Below are positions 18,989-27,319 of a stretch of DNA of 64,000 bases, in pieces (positions within the stretch are counted from its first letter, which is position 1; the number at the start of each line of letters is the position of its first letter). Below the pieces are notes generated by a model. It ran no database searches. It saw only the letters and a list, made by a program, of their open reading frames with translations, and was not told the DNA's origin. The position numbers and the translations under genes are program-made. Origin of the DNA: Bacillus sp. V5-8f (GTDB taxonomy: Bacteria > Bacillota > Bacilli > Bacillales > DSM-1321); contig NZ_PGUW01000021.1 of the NCBI RefSeq assembly GCF_002863565.1, forward strand, positions 20,257 through 84,256, read 5' to 3'.

Positions 18989-19023
18989 AAAGGCCTGGCA
19001 CCGGTTTAAGTGTCAGACCTTTT
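18989..19023 (-). terminator. Terminator of ctpB, resembles the GTCAGACC repeat ends
   Basis: AAAGGCCTGGCAC pairs with GTGTCAGACCTTT with one mismatch and one wobble. The minus strand continues with six T. The arm GTGTCAGACC resembles the ends of the 90-bp repeats at 34985 and 44758, so it may derive from a related element. Confidence 0.7.
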
Positions 19024-19122
19024 CTATGTGATCACTGATATTGATTGTTTCTTCTATAAGAATATGTGTGTGATTTTAGTATTTATCCTCGAATCCATAA
19101 TATACGAACGATTGTAAGCAGT

Positions 19123-20583
19123 CTATTTCGCGACATAAAGCAGGGCTGTTTTTAATTGAATATCATTGGCTTCATCCTGCACTTTTTCAATAATGGTTTT
19201 TTCCAGTTGTTCAGCGGTTTCTTTATCCAGTTCCCCGGTTACCTTTAGCTTTTGCTGCTGTTGGAAAGCTTTGATGGCAATTTCGGTTTTTTCATCAAAA
19301 TAACCGTCCTCGCGTCCTGGCTCAAAACCGATTCCTTTCAGCATTCCTTGCGCGAATTTTATTTGCGGGTTGTTCATATCTCGTTTGAAGGTCTTTTCCA
19401 CCTGAAGCGGATGAGAGTTAAAGTAATCCGGTTGAGATACTTCAATCGTCGGCTGGATTCCTTTTTTATGAATCCAGTTGCCATCTGGTGTCAACCATTT
19501 AAATACCGTCAGTTTAATATTGCTGCCATCCTCCATAGGTACAGCATGCTGCACAGTTCCCTTGCCAAATGTTTTCTCTCCGACAATAGGATAATCTGCT
19601 GCCTCATTCAGCGCGCCGGCAAGAATTTCGGATGCTGAGGCGCTTCCTTTATCGGTCAATACTACCACCGGATATTTTTTTCCTTCTTTCAGCTTTGTAA
19701 AAAATGTCTGTGTGTCTCCATTCCGTTGGGCGATTTGAAGGTACGGTTTATCTTTCGTAATGAATTCACCGAGGATCTCTTCAACACTTGATAACAGGCC
19801 GCCTGGGTTGCCGCGGACATCGATAACAAGCCCATCGATCCCTTTATTTTCTAAGCGCTGTAATTGCTGCTTGAAATCGGCCGCCGTTTCTTTGGCAAAT
19901 GTGGTCAGTTCCATATAGCCAATATCTTTGCCATCTTTTTGTTTGATAGAGGAAAAGACCGTTTCAAGAGGAATTTCCTCTCGTGGAATTTTAAAGGTGA
20001 TCGGCTCAGACACACCGCTACGTTTGATTTCAAGCGTTACTTTCGTTCCCTTTTTACCGCGGATTTTTAGCCCTACTTGATTCAGGTCTAGTCCTTCAAC
20101 GCTTTCCCCGTTCACTTTAATCAATTCATCCTTTGGCTTTAAACCCGCCCTTTCTGCAGGCGAATCCTTATATGGGGAAACGATGATAATCTTCCCATCT
20201 TCCATACCAATTTCCGTTCCGATCCCTTCAAACGCGGAATCAAGAGTTTCGTTGAATTGTTTGGTCGTTTCTTTATCCATATAAACCGAATAAGGATCTT
20301 TTAACGTTAAAAGCATGCCCTTAATGGCGCCTTCCACGAGCTGCTCGTCCTCCACGTCTTCCACATACTGTTCGCGTATCAATTCGTAGGCCTGTCCTAC
20401 TTTTTCAAGCTCCTTCTCTGTTGCTTCCCTACCTTCCTGGTCATTATTCCCTCCTCTTTCAGCCTTGTCTAAAATAGGAGTCATATCCTCTCTCGCCGAA
20501 TGGGAATTTATGTAGAACCCACCTGCCGCCCCGGTTGATAACGAAAGAATTACAGCCAAAGGGAGTACCCATTTTTTGCCCAT
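19123..20583 (-). CDS. ctpB: Carboxy-terminal processing protease CtpB (S41)
   Basis: 486 residues: a signal anchor (KKWVLPLAVILSLSTGAAGG), an N-terminal helical region, a PDZ domain near 110-190 (IVSPYKDSPAERAGLKPKDE), the S41 protease domain with the nucleophile in GSASASEILAGAL and the general-base Lys in EKTFGKGTVQ, and a C-terminal peptidoglycan-binding domain (FAQGMLKGIGFEPGREDGYF). B. subtilis CtpB is secreted to the intermembrane space, where it cleaves SpoIVFA to trigger SigK activation. ATG 20583 has GAGG 8 bases upstream; an in-frame TTG six bases earlier is the alternative. Neighbours match the B. subtilis order. Confidence 0.92.
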   Translation of the reverse strand: MGKKWVLPLAVILSLSTGAAGGFYINSHSAREDMTPILDKAERGGNNDQEGREATEKELEKVGQAYELIREQYVEDVEDEQLVEGAIKGMLLTLKDPYSVYMDKETTKQFNETLDSAFEGIGTEIGMEDGKIIIVSPYKDSPAERAGLKPKDELIKVNGESVEGLDLNQVGLKIRGKKGTKVTLEIKRSGVSEPITFKIPREEIPLETVFSSIKQKDGKDIGYMELTTFAKETAADFKQQLQRLENKGIDGLVIDVRGNPGGLLSSVEEILGEFITKDKPYLQIAQRNGDTQTFFTKLKEGKKYPVVVLTDKGSASASEILAGALNEAADYPIVGEKTFGKGTVQHAVPMEDGSNIKLTVFKWLTPDGNWIHKKGIQPTIEVSQPDYFNSHPLQVEKTFKRDMNNPQIKFAQGMLKGIGFEPGREDGYFDEKTEIAIKAFQQQQKLKVTGELDKETAEQLEKTIIEKVQDEANDIQLKTALLYVAK

Positions 20584-20721
20584 AGTCAATTCTCCTCTTC
20601 CCTAAGGAATTGCCAACAATCAGCATAACAATGCTAAGGCCTCGTTTAGACCATCATATGAACAGCTTGTACGAAATATGCCCTGCATTATCTTTTGCCC
20701 TTACTGGAATCAGGAAAGACA

Positions 20722-20753
20722 ATAAAAAAAATAGCCAGCAAAATTGCTGGCTA
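20722..20753 (-). terminator. Terminator of the ftsE-ftsX-M23 operon
   Basis: TAGCCAGCAA (20732-20741) pairs with TTGCTGGCTA (20744-20753). On the minus strand it is followed by eight T. It lies about 65 bp after the M23 hydrolase stop. Confidence 0.9.
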
Positions 20754-20818
20754 CTTGTGTAATCTTTCAATCTATTTGTTTTCATGCTTACTACTCTATA
20801 AATCGTGGTATATATTCA

Positions 20819-22159
20819 TTACATCGGGATATAATCTAATGGATTCACAGCATTCGTTTTAGATACAGTCCAAGGTCCTTTGTGAAGCTCGAAATGCAAG
20901 TGCTGTCCGAATGAACGGCCTGTGTTCCCCATATAACCGATTTGCTGTCCTTTTGAAACAGTCTGGCCCTGGCTCACATTCTTGGAACGTAGATGAGCAT
21001 ATACCGTAGTATACAACTGGCCATTAATGGAGTGGCTTATCATTACGCAATTCCCGTACGTACTTGATGTATATGAACGCATTACCACACCACTAGCCGC
21101 GGCAACTACAGGCACTGTACCGCCCTGCGCTATATCGATGCCGGCATGGAACTTATTCCAGCGGGAACCCATCTGGGATGTTACCCTTCCTGCTGAAGGC
21201 CTTGTAAAGCTGCCTGATGAAACAGCCGGAGCATTACTCACCTCGCTGGAACCCTGGCTAGAAGCGGTTCTGCTGGAATCGGACTTGTTGTTGCTCGTAG
21301 TAGATTTGTTGGCGCTCGCCTTCGCTTCTGCAGCAGCACGTTGTCTGGCTGCTTGGTCAGCGGCACGTTTCCTAGCTGCTTCTTCCGCTAATTGCTTTTG
21401 TTCAAGTGCAATTGCTTTCTGAACAGCTAGTTCCTGTGCAGCAAGGTTTTCTTCTTCTTCCTGAAGAGACATTTTCCGATTATGCGTATGTTCTTCTTTA
21501 GCTTCAAGCTTATGCAGGAAAGCGTCCTGCTGCTTTTTTTGCGCGGTAAGCTTGGCTCTCATGGCTTCAAGCTCGGACAGCATGTTTTGTAGATCGGACA
21601 GCTTCTTCTCAACGGCTGCCTGCTTTGCCTCGAGTTCTTTTTTGTCTTGTTCATGCTGCTTCAACAATTCCTGGTCTGCTTCCACAATAGCCGAAACCGC
21701 ACCCATGCGTCCAACAAAATCACTAAAGCTGCTTGAACCTAGCAAAACTTCCAAATAACTAACATCGCCGCCGCTTTCCTGAAAGGATACGGCACGTTCT
21801 TTAAGAAGCTCATTTCTCTTTTGAATTCTTTCTTTCAAAATAGCAATCTCTTCTTCTAATTTTTTAATCTGTTCTTGTGTTTCTTTAATTTGATTTTTCT
21901 TTTCAAGAATTTTTTCCGCTGAATCGTTAATCGCATTTGCAATACGGGTAATTTGAGCTTCAAGGGTTTCCTGTTTGGTCTGTAGGCTCTTTAATTCCTG
22001 TTCAGCGTTATGTATGCCAGCTTTTACATCTGCTTGCTTGTTCTCGATGGCCTGCTTTTTTTCTTGAAGGGTTTCAGCACTAGCACCCGTCGTAGCAAAA
22101 ACACTGCTGAGCCCGAGGGCAATTGTCGTATTAAGGACTAATAGCTTTTTCTTTAACAT
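20819..22159 (-). CDS. Secreted coiled-coil M23 (LytM) murein hydrolase, EnvC-like
   Basis: 446 residues: a signal peptide (KKLLVLNTTIALGLSSVFATTGASA), a long coiled coil over about 30-245, a Ser/Ala/Lys-rich linker near 250-310, and a C-terminal LytM domain. Zinc ligands are visible in HAGIDIAQ, VYAHL and GQHLHFELH. It follows ftsE and ftsX on the same strand. In other bacteria FtsEX directly controls coiled-coil hydrolases (EnvC in E. coli, PcsB in streptococci, CwlO in B. subtilis). This one is probably the local FtsEX-controlled enzyme; that is inferred from position and architecture. Confidence 0.9.
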   Translation of the reverse strand: MLKKKLLVLNTTIALGLSSVFATTGASAETLQEKKQAIENKQADVKAGIHNAEQELKSLQTKQETLEAQITRIANAINDSAEKILEKKNQIKETQEQIKKLEEEIAILKERIQKRNELLKERAVSFQESGGDVSYLEVLLGSSSFSDFVGRMGAVSAIVEADQELLKQHEQDKKELEAKQAAVEKKLSDLQNMLSELEAMRAKLTAQKKQQDAFLHKLEAKEEHTHNRKMSLQEEEENLAAQELAVQKAIALEQKQLAEEAARKRAADQAARQRAAAEAKASANKSTTSNNKSDSSRTASSQGSSEVSNAPAVSSGSFTRPSAGRVTSQMGSRWNKFHAGIDIAQGGTVPVVAAASGVVMRSYTSSTYGNCVMISHSINGQLYTTVYAHLRSKNVSQGQTVSKGQQIGYMGNTGRSFGQHLHFELHKGPWTVSKTNAVNPLDYIPM

Positions 22160-22216
22160 TCTTTTTCCCCTTTCTTTCTCTCCCCGAACATTGGTATTAA
22201 AAAAGAAGGTGCAAAG

Positions 22217-22230
22217 CCGGTTTCCCGGCC
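22217..22230 (-). terminator. Weak hairpin between ftsX and the M23 gene
   Basis: GCCGG/CCGGC with a GAAA-type loop on the minus strand, followed by TTTGCACCTTCTTTTTT. It could reduce readthrough from ftsX into the hydrolase gene, but the T-run is distant. Confidence 0.35.
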
Positions 22231-22235
22231 CTGCC

Positions 22236-23129
22236 TTATATTTTCAAAAACTTCCGGACTGACATCATGCTGCCCCAAATGCCGATTAAAGCGCCAAGCA
22301 GTACTAGGATAGCAGAGACTTGAATGATAAACGGATTTACCAGCAATAATTCTACAAACTTTATATTAATCTTTGGACTGATCGTTTCATATAAATAGTA
22401 ATAACCGGTAGCGATCAAAATGATTGGAACGATAGACCCAAGCACGCCAAGCCATAAGCCTTCTAGGAAGAACGGCCAGCGGATAAAGCTGTTGGTCGCT
22501 CCTACCAGTCTCATAATCTCAATTTCATTCCTTCGAGCAAAGATCGTAATCTTGATGGTATTTGAAATGAGGAACATCGCAGTGAACAAGAGTCCCAGAA
22601 TTAATACGATTCCTATATTTCTTGCTACATTTACAACATCAAATAATTTTTCAACATAGCCTTGGCCATATCTGACTCGTTGTACGTAATTAATGCCTTC
22701 AATTTTCTTGGCAACCTTCACGACATCCTGCGGTGACTTAGTTTTGACAACATATACATCGCGCAGCGGGTTATCCTGTTCGAACAGCTTGAAAGCATGC
22801 CCGTCTTCCCCTAAGTCGTCAATAAGATTGTCTAATTCTTTTTCTTTCGGAGAAAAGGTAACGGTATCCACTTCAGGCATTTGTTCCAATTTCTTGCCGA
22901 TTAAATCCTTATCCTGCTCATTTGCCGCAGAATCGAGATGGATGCGGATTTCCACGTCTTTTTCAACATTGCCTGCAATATGGTTCAAGTTCATCATGAT
23001 CACAAAGAACACGCCTACCAAAAGCAATGTCACAGTTACAGCACTAACGGATGCGAAAGTCATCCAGCCATTCCGGCTTAGATTCTTAAAGCTCTCACGG
23101 AAATGGCGGCGCAGCGTATTAATATTCAT
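22236..23129 (-). CDS. ftsX: Cell division ABC transporter permease FtsX
   Basis: 297 residues with four TM helices (about 22-45, 170-195, 220-245, 265-290) and a large extracytoplasmic loop with RIHLDSAANEQD. IARNIGIVLILGLLFTAMFL and the RRNEIEIMRLVGATNSFIR motif define FtsX. With FtsE it forms a complex that transmits ATP hydrolysis to an extracellular hydrolase. ATG 23129 (MNINTLRRHFRESFKNL) is preferred: it has GAGGTG upstream, overlaps the ftsE 3' end by 11 bp and matches the family start. The longer frame to 23183 lies within ftsE. Confidence 0.93.
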   Translation of the reverse strand: MNINTLRRHFRESFKNLSRNGWMTFASVSAVTVTLLLVGVFFVIMMNLNHIAGNVEKDVEIRIHLDSAANEQDKDLIGKKLEQMPEVDTVTFSPKEKELDNLIDDLGEDGHAFKLFEQDNPLRDVYVVKTKSPQDVVKVAKKIEGINYVQRVRYGQGYVEKLFDVVNVARNIGIVLILGLLFTAMFLISNTIKITIFARRNEIEIMRLVGATNSFIRWPFFLEGLWLGVLGSIVPIILIATGYYYLYETISPKINIKFVELLLVNPFIIQVSAILVLLGALIGIWGSMMSVRKFLKI

Positions 23130-23805
23130 ATCCGTAGTCACCTCGCTGCTCATCCCGGACAATCTTTCCATTCTCAATGGCAATAACCCGGTGCTTCATG
23201 TTGTTAACAATATCCTTGTTATGTGTTGCCATAATTACAGTAGTGCCGCGCTTATTAATTTCCTCTAACGTGTTCATGATTTCCCACGAGGTTTCCGGAT
23301 CAAGGTTACCGGTAGGCTCATCGGCAATCACCACTTTAGGTGAGTTCACGATTGAACGGGCAATCGATACCCGCTGCTGTTCCCCGCCTGACAGCTCAGC
23401 CGGCAGCATACGGATCTTATGCTTAAGTCCCACTAAATCAAGAACCTCCATAACACGGCGCTTAATCTCAGCCGGATGCTTTTCAATAACCTCCATCGCA
23501 AACGCGACATTTTCAAAAACAGTCAGCGTCGGTAGCAATTTAAAATCTTGGAACACGACGCCGAGATTTCTACGGAACAAAGGCACCCTTGAATTCCGCA
23601 GCTTCGAAAGGTTTATACCATTTACGGTAATGTTGCCTTTCGTCGGCTTTTCTTCACGATACATCATTTTAATAAAAGTAGATTTCCCCGCACCGCTGGG
23701 ACCGACCACATAAACAAATTCCCCTTGCTTGATCTTGGTCGTAATGCCGTTAACAGCAACTACCCCATTCGGGTACGTCTTATAAACGTCCGCCATTTCT
23801 ATCAT
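23119..23805 (-). CDS. ftsE: Cell division ATP-binding protein FtsE
   Basis: 228 residues, an ABC ATPase: Walker A GPSGAGKSTF, signature LSGGEQQRVSIARS, Walker B VVIADEPTGNLD, and the switch His in IMATHNKDIV. It couples to FtsX at the membrane. MIEMADVYKTYPNG is the standard N terminus, and AGGTGG precedes the ATG. It is the first gene of the ftsE-ftsX-M23 unit. Confidence 0.95.
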   Translation of the reverse strand: MIEMADVYKTYPNGVVAVNGITTKIKQGEFVYVVGPSGAGKSTFIKMMYREEKPTKGNITVNGINLSKLRNSRVPLFRRNLGVVFQDFKLLPTLTVFENVAFAMEVIEKHPAEIKRRVMEVLDLVGLKHKIRMLPAELSGGEQQRVSIARSIVNSPKVVIADEPTGNLDPETSWEIMNTLEEINKRGTTVIMATHNKDIVNNMKHRVIAIENGKIVRDEQRGDYGYEY

Positions 23806-24205
23806 TAAAAAACCACCTAATTAACGTATTAATATATACATAGAACGAAGCTGAATCTTGGAAGCTCTAAATGTTTAGGACAAGATATGTTAGCTTTCTC
23901 TTTCACCCAACCATTCAGGTCCCTTTTTAAAAGGTTTGTGAAACCGTAGCTTCTTATAACCACATTAAACTATTTTTCTAACAGTACGAAATTTCGACTT
24001 TCAAACCCAAAAATACAGAAAAAATAACAGGTTTCTACCCTGTTTGTCAGTACAGAACCAATTATAACATCTATATTTTTCAAAAAAAGGCGAATAATAT
24101 TACATTTAGGTTTCAATTTGATAGAAGAGGTTTAATTTTTCATGAGGAAAAAGTCGTGTTTTTTGGAGAGTAATTGAAGAAAGTTGGGTATGCGGAGATG
24201 ACGCA
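23806..24205. other. 400-bp intergenic region upstream of ftsE
   Basis: AT-rich, no ORF with a ribosome site. It must carry the ftsE promoter. A short hairpin, ACAGG (24027-24031) with CCTGT (24039-24043), is followed on the minus strand by TTATTTTTTCTGTATTTTT, which looks like a small terminator or attenuator in the leader about 220 bp before ftsE. The stem is only 5 bp. Confidence 0.35.
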
Positions 24206-24243
24206 AAACAGTACGAATGCTTATTTTGCTCCGTACTGTTTTC
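24206..24243. terminator. Terminator of cccB
   Basis: AAAACAGTACG (24206-24216) pairs with CGTACTGTTTT (24233-24243). Both strands end with TTTT. It lies 14 bp after the cccB stop. Confidence 0.8.
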
Positions 24244-24257
24244 TTATGTTGGAGGAG

Positions 24258-24590
24258 CTATTTTTTCTCAGCCAGCCACGCCGCCACCTGATCTGCTTCT
24301 TCACCCTGCAGCAATCCGCCAGGCATATTGCCCTGCCCATCAGTAATGATCTTTTCGATATCTTCTTTAGAATGTTCTGCCCCTACCTTAGTTAAGTCAG
24401 GGCCAACTCCACCTTCAAGGTTTTGGCCATGGCAGCTTGAACATTTATTCTCGAAAGTCTTTGCCACATCCCCGGCGCCTGCCGTTGTTTCATTGTTGGC
24501 AGAATCGTTATCTGCGTTGTCTTCCCCGCCACCACAAGCAGCCAGGATAAGAGATGTTCCCATTAATAAAGCCAGAAGTTTCTTTTTCAC
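24258..24590 (-). CDS. cccB: Cytochrome c-551 lipoprotein CccB
   Basis: 110 residues starting at GTG 24590 (KKKLLALLMGTSLILAACGGG). It has a lipoprotein signal with lipobox LAAC, an acidic Asn/Asp-rich linker, and a class I cytochrome c domain with heme motif CSSCHGQNLEGGVGPDL and a likely Met ligand in GNMPGGLL. It is anchored outside the membrane and carries electrons to oxidases. GGGAGG lies 7 bases before the GTG. The position between ftsE and yvjA agrees with B. subtilis. Confidence 0.92.
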   Translation of the reverse strand: MKKKLLALLMGTSLILAACGGGEDNADNDSANNETTAGAGDVAKTFENKCSSCHGQNLEGGVGPDLTKVGAEHSKEDIEKIITDGQGNMPGGLLQGEEADQVAAWLAEKK

Positions 24591-24642
24591 GCAAAAACCT
24601 CCCAAAATCTATGATGATAAATACAAGAACATTATACCAGTT

Positions 24643-25506
24643 TCAGGCGTTTTTAAAACCTTCTCCCAATACCTCCGATGCATCCATAACGATTACAAAA
24701 GCCCGTGGATCAACGGTTCTAACCAATTGTTTCAATTCGGTGAATTCCGTTTGGTCAATGACGCACATCAAAATCGGACGGGTATCGTCCGTGTAGCCGC
24801 CCTGTCCCGAAAGCCTTGTTACCCCACGGTCAATATCATGGAGAATGGCATTCCTGACTTCTTCTTCTTTGTTCGTGATAATCATCGCCATTTTTGAACG
24901 CCCTAGCCCGATTTGCACCAAGTCAATCGTTTTGCTGGTAACGTATAACGCAATCAGTGCATACAAGCCTCTTTCAATATCGAAAATTAATGCCGCACTC
25001 AATACAATCAAACCGTCAATAATAGCTACGCATGTCCCGAGAGACAGGTTTGTATACTTATGGATGATCTGGGCTGCTAAATCGGTACCTCCCGTCGACG
25101 CTTTCCCCCTAAACACAATCCCCAGGCCAAGTCCTACGCCTATTCCGCCGCAAATGGCACCAAGCAGTGGGTCGCTGGTCCAAGGCTCCCACTCATTCGT
25201 CAAAAAAACTATGAAGGGAAGGAACACGGTGCCTATCAGTGTTTTAGCCCCAAACTGCATTCCGAGAAAAATCAGTCCCGCAATAAATAAAGGAATATTG
25301 AATGCCCATTGCACATAAGCAGGTTCAAACCCGGCAGTAGCCTTCAGAATCGTACTAATACCACTCACTCCGCCCGAGGCAATCCTGTTTGGCAACAAAA
25401 AAACATTAAACGTAATGGCGACAATCGCCGATCCAACTAAAACCAACCCATACTCACTCAATCTTGTGAATACTGGATGCTTTGGCTCTCTATATCTTCG
25501 TTTCAT
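24643..25506 (-). CDS. yvjA: YitT/DUF161 family membrane protein YvjA
   Basis: 287 residues. About five TM helices lie in the first 200 residues (YGLVLVGSAIVAITFNVFLL, IASGGVSGISTIL, GIVFRGKASTGGTDLAAQII), and a cytoplasmic DUF2179 domain forms the C-terminal 90 residues (VTRLSGQGGYTDDTRPILMC). This is a conserved membrane family of unproven function, possibly transport with a ligand-binding cytoplasmic domain. It keeps its B. subtilis position next to cccB. Confidence 0.88.
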   Translation of the reverse strand: MKRRYREPKHPVFTRLSEYGLVLVGSAIVAITFNVFLLPNRIASGGVSGISTILKATAGFEPAYVQWAFNIPLFIAGLIFLGMQFGAKTLIGTVFLPFIVFLTNEWEPWTSDPLLGAICGGIGVGLGLGIVFRGKASTGGTDLAAQIIHKYTNLSLGTCVAIIDGLIVLSAALIFDIERGLYALIALYVTSKTIDLVQIGLGRSKMAMIITNKEEEVRNAILHDIDRGVTRLSGQGGYTDDTRPILMCVIDQTEFTELKQLVRTVDPRAFVIVMDASEVLGEGFKNA

Positions 25507-25583
25507 AAACAGCCCCCTTTTTAGGTGTTAGGTATGTAGTTTTGATAACTTGATTGGAACAGGAATGGTGGGAGAACAGAAAT

Positions 25584-25745
25584 TATTTAAGCGAAAAAAA
25601 CAGGCGAATTAAGCGAAAATACGATTATATAAGCGAAAACAATTGTCATTTAAGCGGAAATACAAGTATTTAAGGGAAAACAATTGTCATTTAAGCGGAA
25701 ATACAAGTATTTAAGGGAAAAACACCACTAATTAAGCGAAACACC
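25584..25745. repeat. TTAAGCGAAAA tandem repeat array
   Basis: About nine degenerate copies of TTAAGCGAAA (variants AAGCGGAAA, AAGGGAAA), 19-22 bases apart. One 41-bp unit containing CAATTGTCATTTAAGCGG occurs twice without change, at about 25635-25675 and 25676-25716. It lies between yvjA and prfB and has no coding capacity. Confidence 0.8.
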
Positions 25746-25789
25746 GAAAGTAGTATAGCATCGCATTTTATAGAATGTAAATGGCATCA

Positions 25790-25825
25790 GGGTAATGCGG
25801 TAAAGCAGTAGGGGACTGACCCCCA
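25790..25825. repeat. Truncated copy of the GGGGTCTG repeat
   Basis: GCGGTAAAGCAGTAGGGGACTGACCCCC keeps one arm and part of the core of the 55-bp family (compare 27111-27166), and lacks the other arm. The list of pieces is: core CGGTAAAGC, arm GGGGACTGACCCCC. Confidence 0.65.
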
Positions 25826-25891
25826 GTGAGTATTTTGCTATTATTTTTTGCCTTTTTAGTCATCATTTATCAAAACAAAGGATAATAAAAA

Positions 25892-25929
25892 AGGAGTCCG
25901 GCCTCTCTATAAGAGAAAACCAAACTCCT
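25892..25929 (-). terminator. Terminator of prfB
   Basis: AGGAGT (25892-25897) pairs with ACTCCT (25924-25929) around an inner TCTCT/AGAGA stem. The minus strand continues TTTTTT. It starts 12 bp after the prfB stop. Confidence 0.8.
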
Positions 25930-25940
25930 AATCGATATTT

Positions 25941-27042
25941 TTAATTTAATCGTGAACGCAAGTAAGCATCGACAAACTGGTCAATATCCCCGTCCATAAC
26001 AGCCTGGACGTTTCCTGTTTCCGTGCTTGTACGGTGGTCCTTAACCATGGAATAAGGATGGAACACGTACGAACGGATTTGGCTTCCCCAGCCGATTTCC
26101 TTCTGCTCGCCTCGGATTTCATCCAATTCAGCCTGCTGCTGTTCAATCTCGCGTTGGTACAATTTCGCCTTCAGCATGTTCATCGCCTGGGCGCGGTTTT
26201 TAATCTGTGAACGCTCGGATTGGCAAGTTACCACAACTCCTGTTGGAATATGGGTAATACGGACAGCGGAGTCAGTAGTGTTAATATGCTGGCCGCCCGC
26301 GCCGCTCGCACGGTACGTATCCACTTTAAGATCTTCGGTACGAATTTCGATTTCGATATCATCATTAAACTCCGGCATGACCTCACAGGAAACGAACGAT
26401 GTATGCCGGCGGCCCGATGAATCAAATGGAGAAATACGCACCAATCGGTGAACACCTTTTTCTGCTTTTAAATAACCGTAAGCATTATGGCCTTTAATTA
26501 ATAGAGTAACGCTCTTAATTCCCGCTTCATCACCAGGCAGGTAATCCATTGTTTCAACTTTAAACCCTTTTTTCTCGGCCCAGCGTGTATACATGCGGAG
26601 AAGCATGGAGCCCCAGTCTTGGGACTCGGTACCGCCAGCACCAGGGTGCAATTCAAGGATCGCATTGTTTTTATCATACTCTTCGCTCAATAGCAGTTGA
26701 AGCTCGAAGTCATTCATTTTTTGTGCAAGCTGGGTGATTTCTTCTTCCAGCTCAGCCTGCAGCTCCGCATCGCTTTCTTCTTTAACAAGCTCATAGGTTA
26801 AATCAAGATTTTCAAAGGTTTCATTCAGCTCGCTTAGCTGGTTTACTTGATCCTTTAACGCATTGGCTTCACTGATGACCGTCTGCGCTTTTTGCTGGTC
26901 GTTCCAGAAATCCGGATCGGTCATGATATTCTCAAGTTCTGCAATACGGGCTTCCTTCTCTTCTAAGTCAAAGAGACCCCCTAAAGTCCGCTAAACGTTT
27001 AGCTGTTTTTTCAAGCTCATTCCTAATATCTGCTAATTCCAT
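25941..27042 (-). CDS. prfB: Peptide chain release factor 2 with programmed +1 frameshift
   Basis: Two overlapping frames encode one 366-residue RF2. Frame 1 starts at ATG 27042 ([20 protein letters not shown]) and reads 24 codons to a TGA at 26970-26968. The +1 frame then continues with [22 protein letters not shown]. Family motifs are the stop-codon recognition region and GGQ in [21 protein letters not shown]2 releases peptides at UGA and UAA, and its own UGA makes synthesis self-limiting. The total length is normal for the family. It lies between yvjA and secA as in B. subtilis. Confidence 0.95.
26967..26983 (-). promoter_or_regulatory. prfB programmed +1 frameshift site
   Basis: On the minus strand AGGGGG (Shine-Dalgarno-like) is followed by TCT, then CTT TGA C, the canonical slip site where peptidyl-tRNA Leu moves from CUU to UUU at the in-frame UGA. 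Confidence 0.95.
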
Positions 27043-27110
27043 TCTCTTCACCTCATCATAATTAAAAAGACATTAATAATAGTAATTTATTTTTCATGAT
27101 AAAAAAAGTG

Positions 27111-27166
27111 CCGGGGTCAGTCCCCCACCACGGTAAAGCGTTAGCGCAGTGGGGGACTGACCCCCA
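27111..27166. repeat. 55-bp GGGGTCTG repeat, copy 3 (inverted)
   Basis: GGGGTCAGTCCCCC, core CACGGTAAAGCGTTAGCGC, then GGGGGACTGACCCCC. It is the reverse orientation of copies at 7880 and 12713. It lies between the prfB start and the secA terminator. Confidence 0.85.
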
Positions 27167-27172
27167 AAAATG

Positions 27173-27246
27173 AAAAGAGGCGGCAAAACAAGCCGTTTTG
27201 CCCCACCTCTTTTGGCATGTAAGAAAGTATAAAACTTTCTTACATG
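27173..27246 (-). terminator. Double-hairpin terminator of secA
   Basis: Two stems follow secA. CATGTAAGAAAGT (27216-27228) pairs perfectly with 27234-27246. A second, AAAAGAGG-C-GGCAAAAC (27173-27189), pairs with GTTTTGCC and CCTCTTTT (27195-27213) and is followed on the minus strand by TTTTCATTTTT. Confidence 0.85.
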
Positions 27247-27319
27247 CATAAGTGCAACTATGCCTCTGTCTTCGCCAATACAAGGCTCGCCAATCGGCAA
27301 GTTTTCTAATATGTCTGTA

